Below, one piece after another: positions 1 to 10,900 of a DNA stretch of 64,000 nucleotides. The stretch lies in the NCBI RefSeq assembly GCF_031877795.1, contig NC_133954.1, positions 10,321,466 through 10,385,465 on the forward strand, written 5' to 3'. A program made the translations under genes and the position numbers. Position 1 is the first letter of the stretch, and each line of letters starts with the position of its first letter. The notes under the pieces were generated by a model. The model was not told the origin of the DNA, ran no database searches, and saw only the letters and a program-made list of their open reading frames with translations. This DNA comes from Strix aluco (Eukaryota > Chordata > Aves > Strigiformes > Strigidae).

Positions 1-2955
1 CCGAGGTGCCATGAAGTCCAGCAACTCAGGATGCTGCTCAGGGGAGAGGCTAAATGGCCTCCTGGCCACTCACATCCCTTGGTCCTGGCCGTTCCCTGCC
101 TCCTCCCATGAAATTCAGGGAGCTGTGGTTTCAGGGAGCTCTCCGCCGTGCAGCAGAGCTGCAGAGCTCACTGGCGGCTGCACCCTGTCCCAGAGGCAAG
201 TCTCGGCTGGCATCTCGTTTGTGAAGCTCTTTGAGACACTGAGGCGTGGAAAGCTCTGCAGAGCAGTGATTCCCGGAGCTGTTCTCCCCAGTGAGCCCCA
301 GGCTGCCAGGGCTGGACTGGCCACTGTCTGAACAAGTCGCATTGTACTGGCTGCCCTCTTGGCCTCTCCACATTTTGCCAAACGTGCTGAAGCAAGTGCC
401 TCTTACTCAGCTGCTGGGAGGGCTGAGAAGTGGGTCTGTGTCTCAGAAGTGTCCTGGTGAGGGGACAAAGACCCTTCATATAACTTGGTCAATGGCTCAG
501 TGTTCATTTCTAAAGCAGCTCCCGGGTACCAAGTGTGCTGGGTGGAGGGAGGCGTGTTTCATGTGGACTGGAAGAGTTCTCTGCTCAGCTTGGGAGTCAG
601 CAGAATAATAATGCAAGCAAATCACTTATACCTTAATGAGATGCAAACCCATCAATAATTAGCTGGGGTTGGGATTTATTTACATGTCTCTGCACACTCT
701 TCATGTGAGTCCGCACTGCTCAATGCACGGTCTTCCCTGCGCAGCCTCGCAGATGCTTTGAGTACTGTTAGGCAATGTCTTTTTGATATGGTGACTTAAA
801 ATAAACCTTAAATCACAGGGGATTTCTTAAGTGCCTCCAAGTAGATGCCTTGTTTCCTTTGGTGCAGGCTTGCAGCCTATGGAGGTGAGGAAAATTCCTA
901 AGACACCATGAAGTTGAAATGGGTTTTAGCTTTTGATATCAGCCGAATAAGGAAAATAACACTCCCTATTCAAGCCTCAGGCAAAAATGCTAATGCAGCA
1001 AAGGAAATCTTTATTATTGCTGCCCTTCTGATGCCTGGACTGCCTGTACAGCGTGTACAGTTGAAGGGAAGGAGCCATCTGAGAGAATGCAAAGAAGCAG
1101 CTCTTCGTTTCAAACAAAGCAGGTTTTTGTGGGGTGGTGCCTTCATTCTGACAATTCTTGATAGCAGAGCAAATCTGAGGCTCCCCAAGACATCAGTCAT
1201 GTGAGAAGAGGGTCGCACCTCTCTCCACAGGCAGGGGAGCCCTATGTCATTACAGATAGCCGTGACCTCTGCCTGGTAAGAACAGACCCTATAGCTCAGT
1301 CCCTTCGAGATTTTTCATCCTTCAGGTAAATTAGGGTGTTTCAGTTCCAGCTCCAAAAGAGCTGCATCGTCATCCTCTGGTGGGTGTGTTAGCCCTTGAC
1401 GCTGTGTGGCTGTGACACCAGAAGTCTCCCAGAACAGGGCTGTGGGCTTGGTTTTCTTTCCCCTTCTAATTGCCTAAGGTATACGCTTAACCATCAGTTA
1501 GTGTAGCAGGAAATTGCTAATTCCAAGTGACATCTTTGCCTGGGTAATCTCTATTTATCATCTGCCTCCAACTTCAGAAACACTAGATAAGTAACAAGGG
1601 TGTTGATATGCTGATGGGGCTGTACAGGTCTCCCCTGGGGGAGGTCACAGGTGATGGTTTTATTTACTGCTGTGGACACTTAGCTGCACATTGGGCATTA
1701 ATTTTTGGAGCTCTGAAAGGGACCGTTAGTGCAAAGGAGGTGGATGCTTGCCCTGGCCTTCTCCTTCCATTCCTTCAATTCTTTATTTCCCTGGCTGCAG
1801 CTATGCTCTGAATATCTTAATGTCTTTAACATGTGGCTCCCAATAATAAACAAATGATGAGTATGTTGTGCAAAGAGCTCCCTGCTGACCACGGATCAAA
1901 GGTCCAGCGAGGCTGACCTTCGGAGTCCCAGATCTGTGCCCCAGACTGTGTGGTCATTAATTTTCCATGGTCATACCCACGAGTGGTCTCCCATGGCCTA
2001 GTGCAGGGGACTCCAGCTTAAACAGGTTTGCAGGGCATATCTGGAACAAGTGAGCATATGGTTATCCGAGAGGCACTCTGAGCGTTCCCATCCTTGCCTG
2101 TGGCAGTCTTTAAAGTGCCCTGATGAGCTAATCAGTCTCTAAACAGCTGTGACCCCTGTTTGGAAAAGCCACACACACCAAAGTCCCTGGTTTTGGCCTC
2201 TGAAGTCTGCTTTCCAAACCTGATCCCATCTGAGCCTCATGTTATATTCAGAACACCAAAAGCTGCCTGTCCCCATGTTTCCTGTCTGCAGCACAGTCTC
2301 CAGAGCTGCTCCTGGCCTGTGTCGCCACTGAGAGCCCCTGCTGACCGTGGTGACCACCATTGCCCGTGCCCCTTCCCCTCATCCTGAAATATGGGTGTAC
2401 AGGCTGCAGCAGGGCCAAAACCAGCCTCGGTAATGGCACTGGGCTCCATAGGTTTGAGGCAAGAGACCTAAAAGTGCTAAAAGTGGCATTGCAGTGGCTA
2501 CCAGTAGCCATCCTGGTACCCTGACTGGTCCAGGCCAGGACAGCTTGGCAGCGCGTGCTGGTGGTCAGGAGGTGCTGGGACCCCGAACCGCCGCAGTCGT
2601 CATTCCTCTGCTGCTTGCTGGTGGGAGCAGGAGAAGCTGTGGGCCAGCCTGGTGGGCTCTGCCGAGGTGGTGAGGCACGGAGGCGTTTGGCTGGGTGATG
2701 CTGTCCGGTCGGAACTGATGACGTGACTCTCCTGGCCTGTCCCCGCCTCCAGTGAGTCCTGGATGGGACTCTTGGCCTGGTTAGAGGGGAGCGATGAGCT
2801 GAGACCCTGGGATTGCCGTTGTTGTCCCAGCCTTGACCCTTTTGCAGGCTGCCTGCTGCCAAAATTAACTTGACCTGGAGGTGCCACTGGGCCTCTTGAA
2901 GTGTCTCATACACCAGCAGCCCCTGAGCACCTTCTCCCTCTTGTCTCCTCCCCAG
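1..2955 (+). other. RND2: RND2 intron (3' part), no coding sequence seen
   Basis: This is the sequence upstream of the first RND2 exon in the window. I looked for the preceding exon (the YYDNVRP and DAVLICFDISR region) and did not find it, so the window probably starts inside the intron before the penultimate coding exon. It is GC-rich, without obvious interspersed repeats. An AT-rich patch at about 601-700 has homeodomain and POU-like motifs and is listed as a finding. Confidence 0.6.
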
Positions 2956-3090
2956 TGGCAAGGGGAGACTCAGGAGTTCTGCCCCAACGCGAAGATTGTG
3001 CTGGTTGGCTGCAAGCTGGACATGCGGACAGACCTAAACACGCTCCGGGAGCTTTCCAAGCAGCGCCTCATCCCTGTGACGCACGAGCAG
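2956..3090 (+). CDS. RND2: RND2 penultimate coding exon
   Basis: An exon of 135 nt in phase 0, flanked by acceptor tcctccccag and donor gtgtgt. It encodes 45 residues starting [12 protein letters not shown] and ending IPVTHEQ. It contains the CKLD nucleotide-specificity motif and the Rho-type insert region. Confidence 0.96.
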
Positions 3091-4206
3091 GTGTGTTTCA
3101 GCAGCCGTCCCTGCAGGGCTTGGGGAGGTGATGTGGGGGCTTCTCTGCAGCACCTACTAGTACAAGGAAGCTCAGCAGCAAGTGACCCGCTGTGCCCAGG
3201 TCTTGGTCTGAAGCTGGTTTGATCTTGGCTCACAGACTCCGAGCTGCTCATGCTTACAGCACTCTTTTCCCCAGCTCTGGCAGACCTTGCCCTGATGCTC
3301 TGCTGAACAGCCCCCTGGTTAGTAGCTCAAAAGTCTTTCCTCAAAGGCGGTGGAGATCCTGATTGGACAAGTTGGACTGGAAAAAGGGGAGTGTTGTGCT
3401 TCTGCATCTCCTAGTTCAGTGCAGCTCTTTCTGCTCCGAGTGACTCTCCAGCTCAGGTTCTGTGCTGGGGCAACACTGCCGGGGGGGACAAGCCACAGCT
3501 GGGGGGTCTGAGGGTCTGCTGCCAGGCTGCTGTGGCCACCAGTGGACCCAGCAGGCCCTCCGGGACGGCCCAGGGGTCCCATCTCAGTGGCACAGTGCAG
3601 GGTTGCTCTGTGCCTGGCTTGGTGTGTGCAGAGCAGGTCCCAGATGACTGTCCCGGTGAGAGGAGCTGTCCAGGCCCTCGGCCGCAGGGGTGGCACTGCG
3701 TCAGTGAGAAAGTGCAACTGATTCAGGGTCCCGCGCCTGGCAGCACTGGCTGCTTGGGAGGCCATCCTCACGTCTGGTGCTCTCATAGACACTTGCACTT
3801 TGTTTATAGAGGTGATGAGTAAACGTTGTGAGAGAGACGGTGCTCTGACAGGGCTGCCAGCACAGGCAGGGCTGATGGTGATGTGAAAGGATGCTCCTTG
3901 CAGAGCACTGGTGTCTTAACCTTCTTCCCTCTTCCTCCCACTCTCTCTGGACTGCAGGGCAGTGCGCTGGCACGGCAGATTGGGGCGGTGGCCTACGCAG
4001 AGTGCTCCTCCAAGGTCTCGGAGAACAGTGTACGGGATGTGTTTCATGTGACCACACTTGCCTCGGTCAACAGGGTGCACAAGAACTTGAAGCGCAGCAA
4101 CTCCAAACGGGGACTGAAGCGGGCATCACAGATGCCTGGCAGGACAGACTTACTGAATGACACAGAGATCAGGAAAGACCGAGCCAAGAGCTGCTCCATC
4201 ATGTGA
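2956..4206 (+). CDS. RND2: RND2, Rho family GTPase 2 (C-terminal two exons, partial)
   Basis: RND2 is an atypical Rho GTPase of the Rnd subfamily that stays GTP-bound because it lacks GTPase activity. It acts on actin dynamics and neuronal migration at endosomal and plasma membranes. Two coding exons (2956-3090 and 3958-4206) join in phase 0 to give the last 127 residues; the human protein is 227 residues. Visible are the guanine-specificity motif GCKLD followed by MRTD, the G5 region ECSS, a basic tail ([11 protein letters not shown]) and the terminal CAAX box CSIM, whose final Met fits farnesylation as in other Rnd proteins. The P-loop and switch exons are not in the window, so the gene is cut by the left edge. 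Identity rests on near-complete match to the remembered human RND2 exon 4, including [16 protein letters not shown]1 and RND3 are less likely. Confidence 0.96.
3091..3957 (+). other. RND2: RND2 last intron
   Basis: A GT-AG intron of 867 nt between the two RND2 exons. GC-rich, no repeat or additional exon recognised. Confidence 0.9.
3958..4206 (+). CDS. RND2: RND2 last coding exon
   Basis: It follows acceptor gactgcag and encodes 82 residues plus TGA at 4204-4206. It starts [18 protein letters not shown], carries the divergent basic tail and ends in CSIM. It contains the last strand and helix of the G domain (VRDVFHVTT). Confidence 0.96.
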   Translation, partial: GSALARQIGAVAYAECSSKVSENSVRDVFHVTTLASVNRVHKNLKRSNSKRGLKRASQMPGRTDLLNDTEIRKDRAKSCSIM

Positions 4207-5435
4207 AAAACAGGCTGTAAATAATGTGTGTGTGTTGTCCATTTTGTACAGTAACTGGCTGAGACAAGGGCATGGTGCTGGCTGCAGGAGCCAGCCTGCC
4301 TTTCCAAAGCCTTTCTCTCAGTCTCTAGGGCTGAGCAAAGGTCTCAGCTGCAAACCGGGGTGCACGAGTTGCCCCCCACCATGGAGACTTCTGGGTTAGC
4401 TGCTGCGGATTGCTTGGGGTGAAGGAACCACTTGGCAGAGGAGCGTTCAGGTGCTGGAAGGTCTGTGACTGGGTGAAACAAAGCAAAAGGGAGAGATCCT
4501 GTGTGTGTGTGCCACCTTCCCGTACCCACGGCCCAGCCGCTGTGCCTGTGTGCAGCTGTACAGCACATACAGCGCAGGGCAGTGGGCTCTGTGGGACCTG
4601 GGCTGGAGGGCGGGAGGTGGGTGTAGTTGCTAGCAGCAGAGTGTGATCAGGAGAAGGTATTCTACCAATCTTCATTTAGAAGAGAAATTATGTTTGAGGT
4701 GGTGCTGCCTTCAGCTGGGCTGGACAGCAAATCGCCATGGAAGGTGCAGGTCTGGGCCAGAGCTGGGAGGGAAGGCACCCTGGGAAGGAGCCTCAACCTG
4801 TCCAGACACCATGGTAGTTCACCTCCTGAGAAGAAAATACATAGGTGGCTCTTTACATGGTATTTTAGATACTTGAACTCCATTTGAAATGCAGCAGAGT
4901 GGATCTGGCTCCAAGGGAGAGGTCTATCCTGGTAGATGCATCCTGAGAATTGTGGTTCCCTTCAGCAAGCAAATGCCACTTGGGAGGTTGTGTCCCAGCT
5001 GGTGACAGCCTGGTTACTCATCAGACTGCTCCCTGCCACGGGCAGCTGTGTTTCCGAGGCACACAGCTTCTGAAAAAGCAGACTGCAATAACTATCCATA
5101 TCCTCCTCTCCACCCATTTCCAGCTGCTGATTGTGTTGCATGGTGCTGTGTTTGTCTGGTACAGATAACCAAAAAGATTATAAGCCTCTCTGCACCCTGT
5201 CTCCACCATGGCAGTGGGAGGGAAGGTGCTCCCTGCCCCTCTTGCCCTGCTGTACAGCCTCCTCCCAACACTTCTCATTGCTTCTGCTGCTGCCCTCTCT
5301 AAATGCCTTTGACTACAGTGTTAGCCTTGACTTAATGTCACATAGACACTTTAAAGAAAAAAGAATCTGCTCCATTGCCAGATCCAGCTGTGTCAGTGGG
5401 CTACAGAAAACAAATAAACATTGTTGGAAAATGCA
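4207..5435 (+). other. RND2: RND2 3' UTR (inferred extent)
   Basis: This region follows the TGA stop. The first canonical AATAAA downstream of the stop is at 5413-5418, so a 3' UTR of about 1.2 kb is the simplest reading. A GT-rich stretch follows the signal near 5448-5462. A non-canonical, more proximal site is possible. Confidence 0.55.
5413..5418 (+). terminator. RND2: Polyadenylation signal AATAAA, probably RND2
   Basis: The only canonical hexamer seen between the RND2 stop and 5440. T/G-rich downstream sequence (ttcgttttta) follows within 50 nt. The end of the transcript is inferred. Confidence 0.55.
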
Positions 5436-8400
5436 TAGTGCTTGACTCTGTTCGTTTTTAATAGTCAAACCAGGCATCCTCTCAAAATGTCTTACTGCCT
5501 AACTTCTATTTGTGTCCTAATGTATCTCTCTAGCTCTTGAAATACACTTGAGTGAAAAACGCAGAGGACTTAGCTGCATGTATTCATTTTGGAGCCGAAA
5601 CACCTGCCTTGAATAACCTCTCATTCCATCCTGAATCCTTAAACACGGTGGAGCATTTGCAGGTTGTCTGTGCCCAAGGCACCAGTCTGAGCTGACATGA
5701 GCTGCCCCTGTCCTCACTGTCAGCAGCTGCAAGTGAAGACAGCTTTTGACTTAGTATTTTGTGTCTACTCTCCCACCCAGGCCTTAGACTTCAGCTGCAT
5801 CGTGAAGGCTATTTGGGGAATTGGAGCAGCCAAGTTACCAGCACAAGAAAAGCTCAAGCAATGACTGAATGCTGTTGTGCTGGGTGCAGGTTGCCAGAGC
5901 ATGAAAATGCCCATCTGCAGTCTGGGAGGAAAGGAACTGAGCAAGGCTCTGTGCCAAGAACAGCCTTCAGCATCACGATGCTTTTCTCTTACTCTGCAGG
6001 GTCCCCAGAGCCTTTGCAAACATTAGTGAACAAAACCATGTCCCTGCCTGAACAACAGCAGCCAGTGGCTCACAAGTGTCACTACCAAGTCCTCTTACCC
6101 TGTGTGCATTTGTTCTCATCATCCTCATGTAATACGATCACTGTGTCTGCCTTCTTTCTGCGTAAGCACAGCAGTATTTGGCAAGCACATCCCTCTCTTT
6201 CTATCATCTAGCATCTTTTAGGCTTTTGAATTTAATCTGGCAGTCTCTATAAAATGGAGTTTCTTGTCCACTGATTAGTTTAAACTGCCAGAGGCTCTAC
6301 ATTAACTCTTAGCTCACCCTGTAAGCAAATCTCCTGTAGTGGGTAGCAGTTGCCAAACCTGAGCTGTGCCCAATAGAGGCAGATGAAGGACCAGGCTGTG
6401 GTGGCTGTAAGCCTCCCTGGGACGTCAGCTGGGTGCCTGTTCCCCTCCAACTCCTGCAGAGGTCTGGAGACGTGCAAGAAAACCAGCAAAGTCTGCAGAG
6501 GCACTGCGGCTGTTCAGCCAGCGTGGAGGTAAGCAGGAGGGGCGATGGCTGAGGCGTCACAGACTAAGCGGACTGGTTTGGCAAGAGAGAGGATCCCCCC
6601 TGCCTGCACGGCAGGACCCGCGTGCCAGGCACCGGCTGGCCGCCCTGCCCAGCCAGGGGCTGCGGCTGCACCACCCTCCCCTCCCTCACCGCAGGAGGGG
6701 ACGCTGCTCCCGAGGGTGCTGTGCGCCCCTTGGTGTGGAGCTGGTGCTCGATGGGGACGGGCTGAAGCTGCCTGGCAGCCCCCACAGAGCTGTGGGCTCT
6801 GGCTGTCAGAGCTTCCCTCGCTGCTGCTCCTGGAGATTTCGTACACTGAGTGTCCCAGGCTCTTGCTGCTCAAATGGCCCTCAGGGATCGATTGTGGCAG
6901 CGTAAAGACACACGTCCCAGCAGCAGCTCTGGAAGAACCAGTCAGAATTAACAGCAACCAAAACCTCGCAAGAGACTAAGGCGAGTGAAACAGCCTCCAA
7001 GACCATTTATCATGAAATATCTGAGCTGGATCCTTGGGTGGGGTGAAGTAAAGATGTTAAAACCCATGGGGCTAAGCTCTTATACCCTTGGTTTCCATCA
7101 GCAGGTTCCTTTCCTGCAGGCACATGAGCATTTCTGCAGCTCTTCGTGGCCCAGGAACAGTACTCAGGGCAGCCCAAGGTATTTTAGAGTGCTGACCTCT
7201 AAGGAAGGGGTTTTCAGGCGGATGGAGCGTTGCAGTCCAGCTGTGTCAGTGCATTTGCTGCATCCACCTGCCTCTGCACGGTACCCAACATCTCTCTGAA
7301 CACTCGGGGGCATTTGCCCTGTGCTGCTGGGAGCATCTCAACATGGACCAAGGCTTTCCTCCTGCCTGCCTCAGAGGGGACAGCCCGACACACTCCCAGC
7401 CGAGAGACGTGAAGGGGCGGGAGGCTGCGACTGGCAAACCCAGAGAAGGCTACTACAGCCCGAGGATTCCTAGCGACATGTGCGCTGGCAGCCACGAGGG
7501 AAGAGAAGGTGCACCCTGCTCGGTGAGGGGAGCTGCCAAAGCCACTGCGAAAGCTCTGAGCTCAGCTTTTCCCTCTAGAGAAAGCTCGCTGTGGCTCAGG
7601 CTGCGAGGAGACAGCTGCACCCGAGGGTGAATGGTGCCTGGGGAGCAGAAGGCACGCGGGGGTCTGCGGTGCCAGCGGTGTCCAGCACGCGCACGGCTGC
7701 AGTGCAGACCTGCCTGCCCCCCATCACCCCCACCAGCAAAAAGCCACGAGCACCAGCGGAAACGATCCACGTGGTGACGAAAGCCCGGACAGCCAGATTT
7801 AATGGCCATAGCCCATGCTGGGGCCAGGGGGTCAAGGTTAACAGGCCCAGGACCACATGCAAACTGACAGTCATGGAGGGCTGCCCCAGCATACTGGAAA
7901 TGTGCAGAGACGTGTCTGGGTCACTGCTGACAAGCAAAGCTTTACAGATCAAAAGCACAAGGCAGGAAAGAGCCCGACCTCTGTGAATCAGTGATGGGGC
8001 TGGGAGGGCAGCGGGCGGCGGGAGCCGCAATAATGACAGCTTTCACACTGCAGCTTGTCTTTTCACAGGCACTGAGAAATGCAGAGAACGAAGGAAGCTG
8101 ATGGTCCTCCTGACCTAGTAGCAAGCAGTCAATATTCTGCTGCTACCTCTACAGTGTATAGGGCCTATTTGCCCTCTAAGCGGGAGGGATCAGACAGGAG
8201 AAATTGGAGCTGTATCGGGTCAATCAGGCAAGAGAGCATTTACAGGGCATTCGTCTGGGAGCCTGAGCCCCTTAACTCGCTCAGTGCTGCTGTTGGCTGC
8301 AGGCACCGTGGTTTTAGAGCACTGCAAAGGTTGTATGGGCAGCTGCCTGAATGCATTGAACTGGACGGAGGGGATTGATTGTGCTGGTTGTCCATACAGC

Positions 8401-10900
8401 TCTTGCCCCTGTGTTTTGCCCCATCTTGGAGCGGGGAGGAGGGAGCAGCAGCTGCCACGGCACTGCTCTGAGACAGTCCAAGCAGGAACAAACACAGGCT
8501 TACTTTCACAGGCTGGAAGTGGTGGTGGGGCTCTGACAGGGAGGAGGATGCGTTGCCATCCCCCATGAGCTGTGAGACAGACAAAGGGACAGTGTGACAC
8601 TTCCCAGGATCTGCCATGAGGGGCCACAGTGAGAGAGTGGGGCTGCGAGGGGCAGCTTCGCCTCCCCAGAGGCTTGAACCACGCGCATTGCCGCAGCGTT
8701 TGCGCAGCACGCCAGCCCGAAGGTCCCAAAGCAAACTGTGGAGAGGTGGGGCCTCAGCATCACCTGTTTCAGCTTACAGCGCTGTTTCTACCATTTGAAT
8801 GCTGTGCTGGTGTAGGCACGCTGGCTTACACTGCTGTCAAGACTAGAGAAAACAGGACAAAGGTGTTGATCAAGACTTGCAGGTCAGAAGTAGTGGGCTG
8901 CGTGAACAAGGTTAGTTACAGTCTGGGGAATCTACAGTGCCCACTCTCACAATATCCCCCCAAGTAAGGGAAGAAGGACATGAAACTCAAAATTGCCTCT
9001 ATGAAGAGGCAGCTGTATTATTTATGGTCCTCCTGCTGCTTTCCACCAGACACATTCAGGTGACATCTCCCAGGCATATTCAGCGCTCAGCACTGCAGGT
9101 GAAGCTGCTGTGCCAGAGAAGCAGCTGGTGTTCGGGGTTGCACAAAAGTGACAGGATCTTTCTTGAAAGCTTCTGGTTCTGGTTTTGAGAATTTGTTTAT
9201 TTTCCGTACCGAAGGGAAATGTCATTGCTATCCCCGCTCCCCCCTCCTCAGTGTAGCTCTAACTAGCTGGAAGCCTGTGGTATGAAAATGAAGCTATTGG
9301 AATGAAAGTAGTTTGTGCCCAGCTGCTTCTAGAACAGCCAGAAAAAGACCAAAATGAAAAAACATGCAGCAGCCAAAAAATGTGCATTCTGCCAGAGTGA
9401 GCAAGAGCAGAGCTCAGATGCAGCTCTTGCTGAAGCAGGGCTAGACACAGAAATGTACAGCCCACTAGAAGCTAGTGAAAACCAAAATCTGGATGCTGCT
9501 GTGGCTAAACTGAACCCAAAACTTGCGTCTGCCACACTCACATACAACCTGGACATCAACTGTTTGAAGCCTTCTTTGAAGGCTTGGGCTTGTGACTTCA
9601 GAGTGGGATTGAATTCTGGGAAAATGAGTGTCCCCGGCCCCTTCTCTCCCCCTCCTAAGGGGACTGTGAGGGCTGCTCTTTGCAGTCACCATTCAGCATG
9701 CAGCTTAATATTCTGGCACTCACTTCTCCACCAGCTTGCTTGACTATAAAGAGTATTTGGACTCCCACAGTGGTTCATTTAGCCAGACTTTTCAAAGGAG
9801 TTCCTCTCCCTGTCCCTCGCTCTCCTTCTCTACAGAGGAATAAACAAGATAAAACAGGAAGCAAAATCAAAAGAAGTAGAGAAAAGCAAAAAAAAAAAAA
9901 TCTGAAGGAGAAGAGGAGAGCCACAGCCACAGAACAGAGCAAATAAAACCATTGTTGGGTCCCTACTCCTCCAAACCAAGTCAGCAACCTGCCTGGGAGC
10001 AGTTTAGGAGATTTCTTTTTTATATATATAAGGGAGTAGATGGAAAAGTAGACAATGAAAGCATCGGGGGTGGGGTGTGTTTCCCCTTTTCAGCATGGGA
10101 ACAGCTCCAAGGAAGCTGCTGAAGTTAATAGCAGGTAATTTTTGGATAAATAAAGACGATATATTTGTGTGCGGGAGGTAGCATCCCTCACTACCTAGCA
10201 GAGTGCCAGGCACCGCGTTTCTGTTAAAAAGCATCAGGTAACTCAGTAAGCGCGGACAACCTGGTGCACCAGGAGCAGCTGGGTGCCACAGCGTGGGATT
10301 CCAACTCCCAGCTTTTGCAGCCAGGAGAAAGGCGCACGGACCCAACCTTGGTGGATGCATCTTCCACCATCATCTGAGCGCAGAAGGAGGGTCCGGCATG
10401 CGTGGGGAGGGCAGGAACTGACTGACTGCAGGCTGGGCGCCCTCGCGGTCGGGCGGGGGTGAGCTGAGGAGACGGTACCCGAGGCTGCTGCATCGCCAGC
10501 GGAGGGAATCAGGTTCCCCAGAGGAATGACTCAAATCACCAAAGCCGGCTTCTGGTCTAAACGACAGCCTAGAGAGCACTCGGGAGTGCTGGTACTTGTG
10601 GCAGCTGGTCTGGCTCCCACGGTGTGAGCTCCCCACACCCTCTAGGCTGCCTGAACTCCAACCTCACACCTCGCCCGCCCGCGCCGGCACCGCACAGATC
10701 TTTGACTCACAGGTGCAGAAGAGGAGCGGCCGCCTCCAGAGCTCGCTGCAGGACAGCGGCCACCGGCCTCCCCAGGAGTCCCCTGACAGGCACAGGCTGT
10801 CTCCGGCAGATGAGTCAGCACAGAAAAGAGAAACAAAAACAAGCAGATGGAAGAAGTGGAACTGACACATGAAAGAGGTAGCAAGCGAGGAGGACTTGAG
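5436..10900. other. Intergenic, GC-rich half; no gene recognised
   Basis: This stretch lies between the tail-to-tail genes RND2 and BRCA1. Many open frames exist, as expected at this GC content, but none has a recognisable motif or convincing splice context. It has short poly-A and TA tracts near 9888-9900 and 10017-10030. Mammals have a comparable intergenic interval here. Rnd2 is known to be driven by enhancers 3' of the gene in mouse, so regulatory sequence is plausible. Confidence 0.5.

Noticed and set aside
908-1204. Open frame containing FDISR, resembling the RND2 exon 3 segment
   Set aside because: Only five residues agree; the flanking residues and splice sites do not fit RND2, so it is a chance match.
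2248-2961. 237-codon open frame on the - strand
   Set aside because: It lies in a GC-rich RND2 intron and overlaps the RND2 acceptor. The translation is Arg/Ser/Gly/Pro-rich without any domain, as expected by chance.
10017-10031. TATATATA run as a promoter
   Set aside because: A short simple repeat after a T run, with no initiator, exon or open frame placed to use it.
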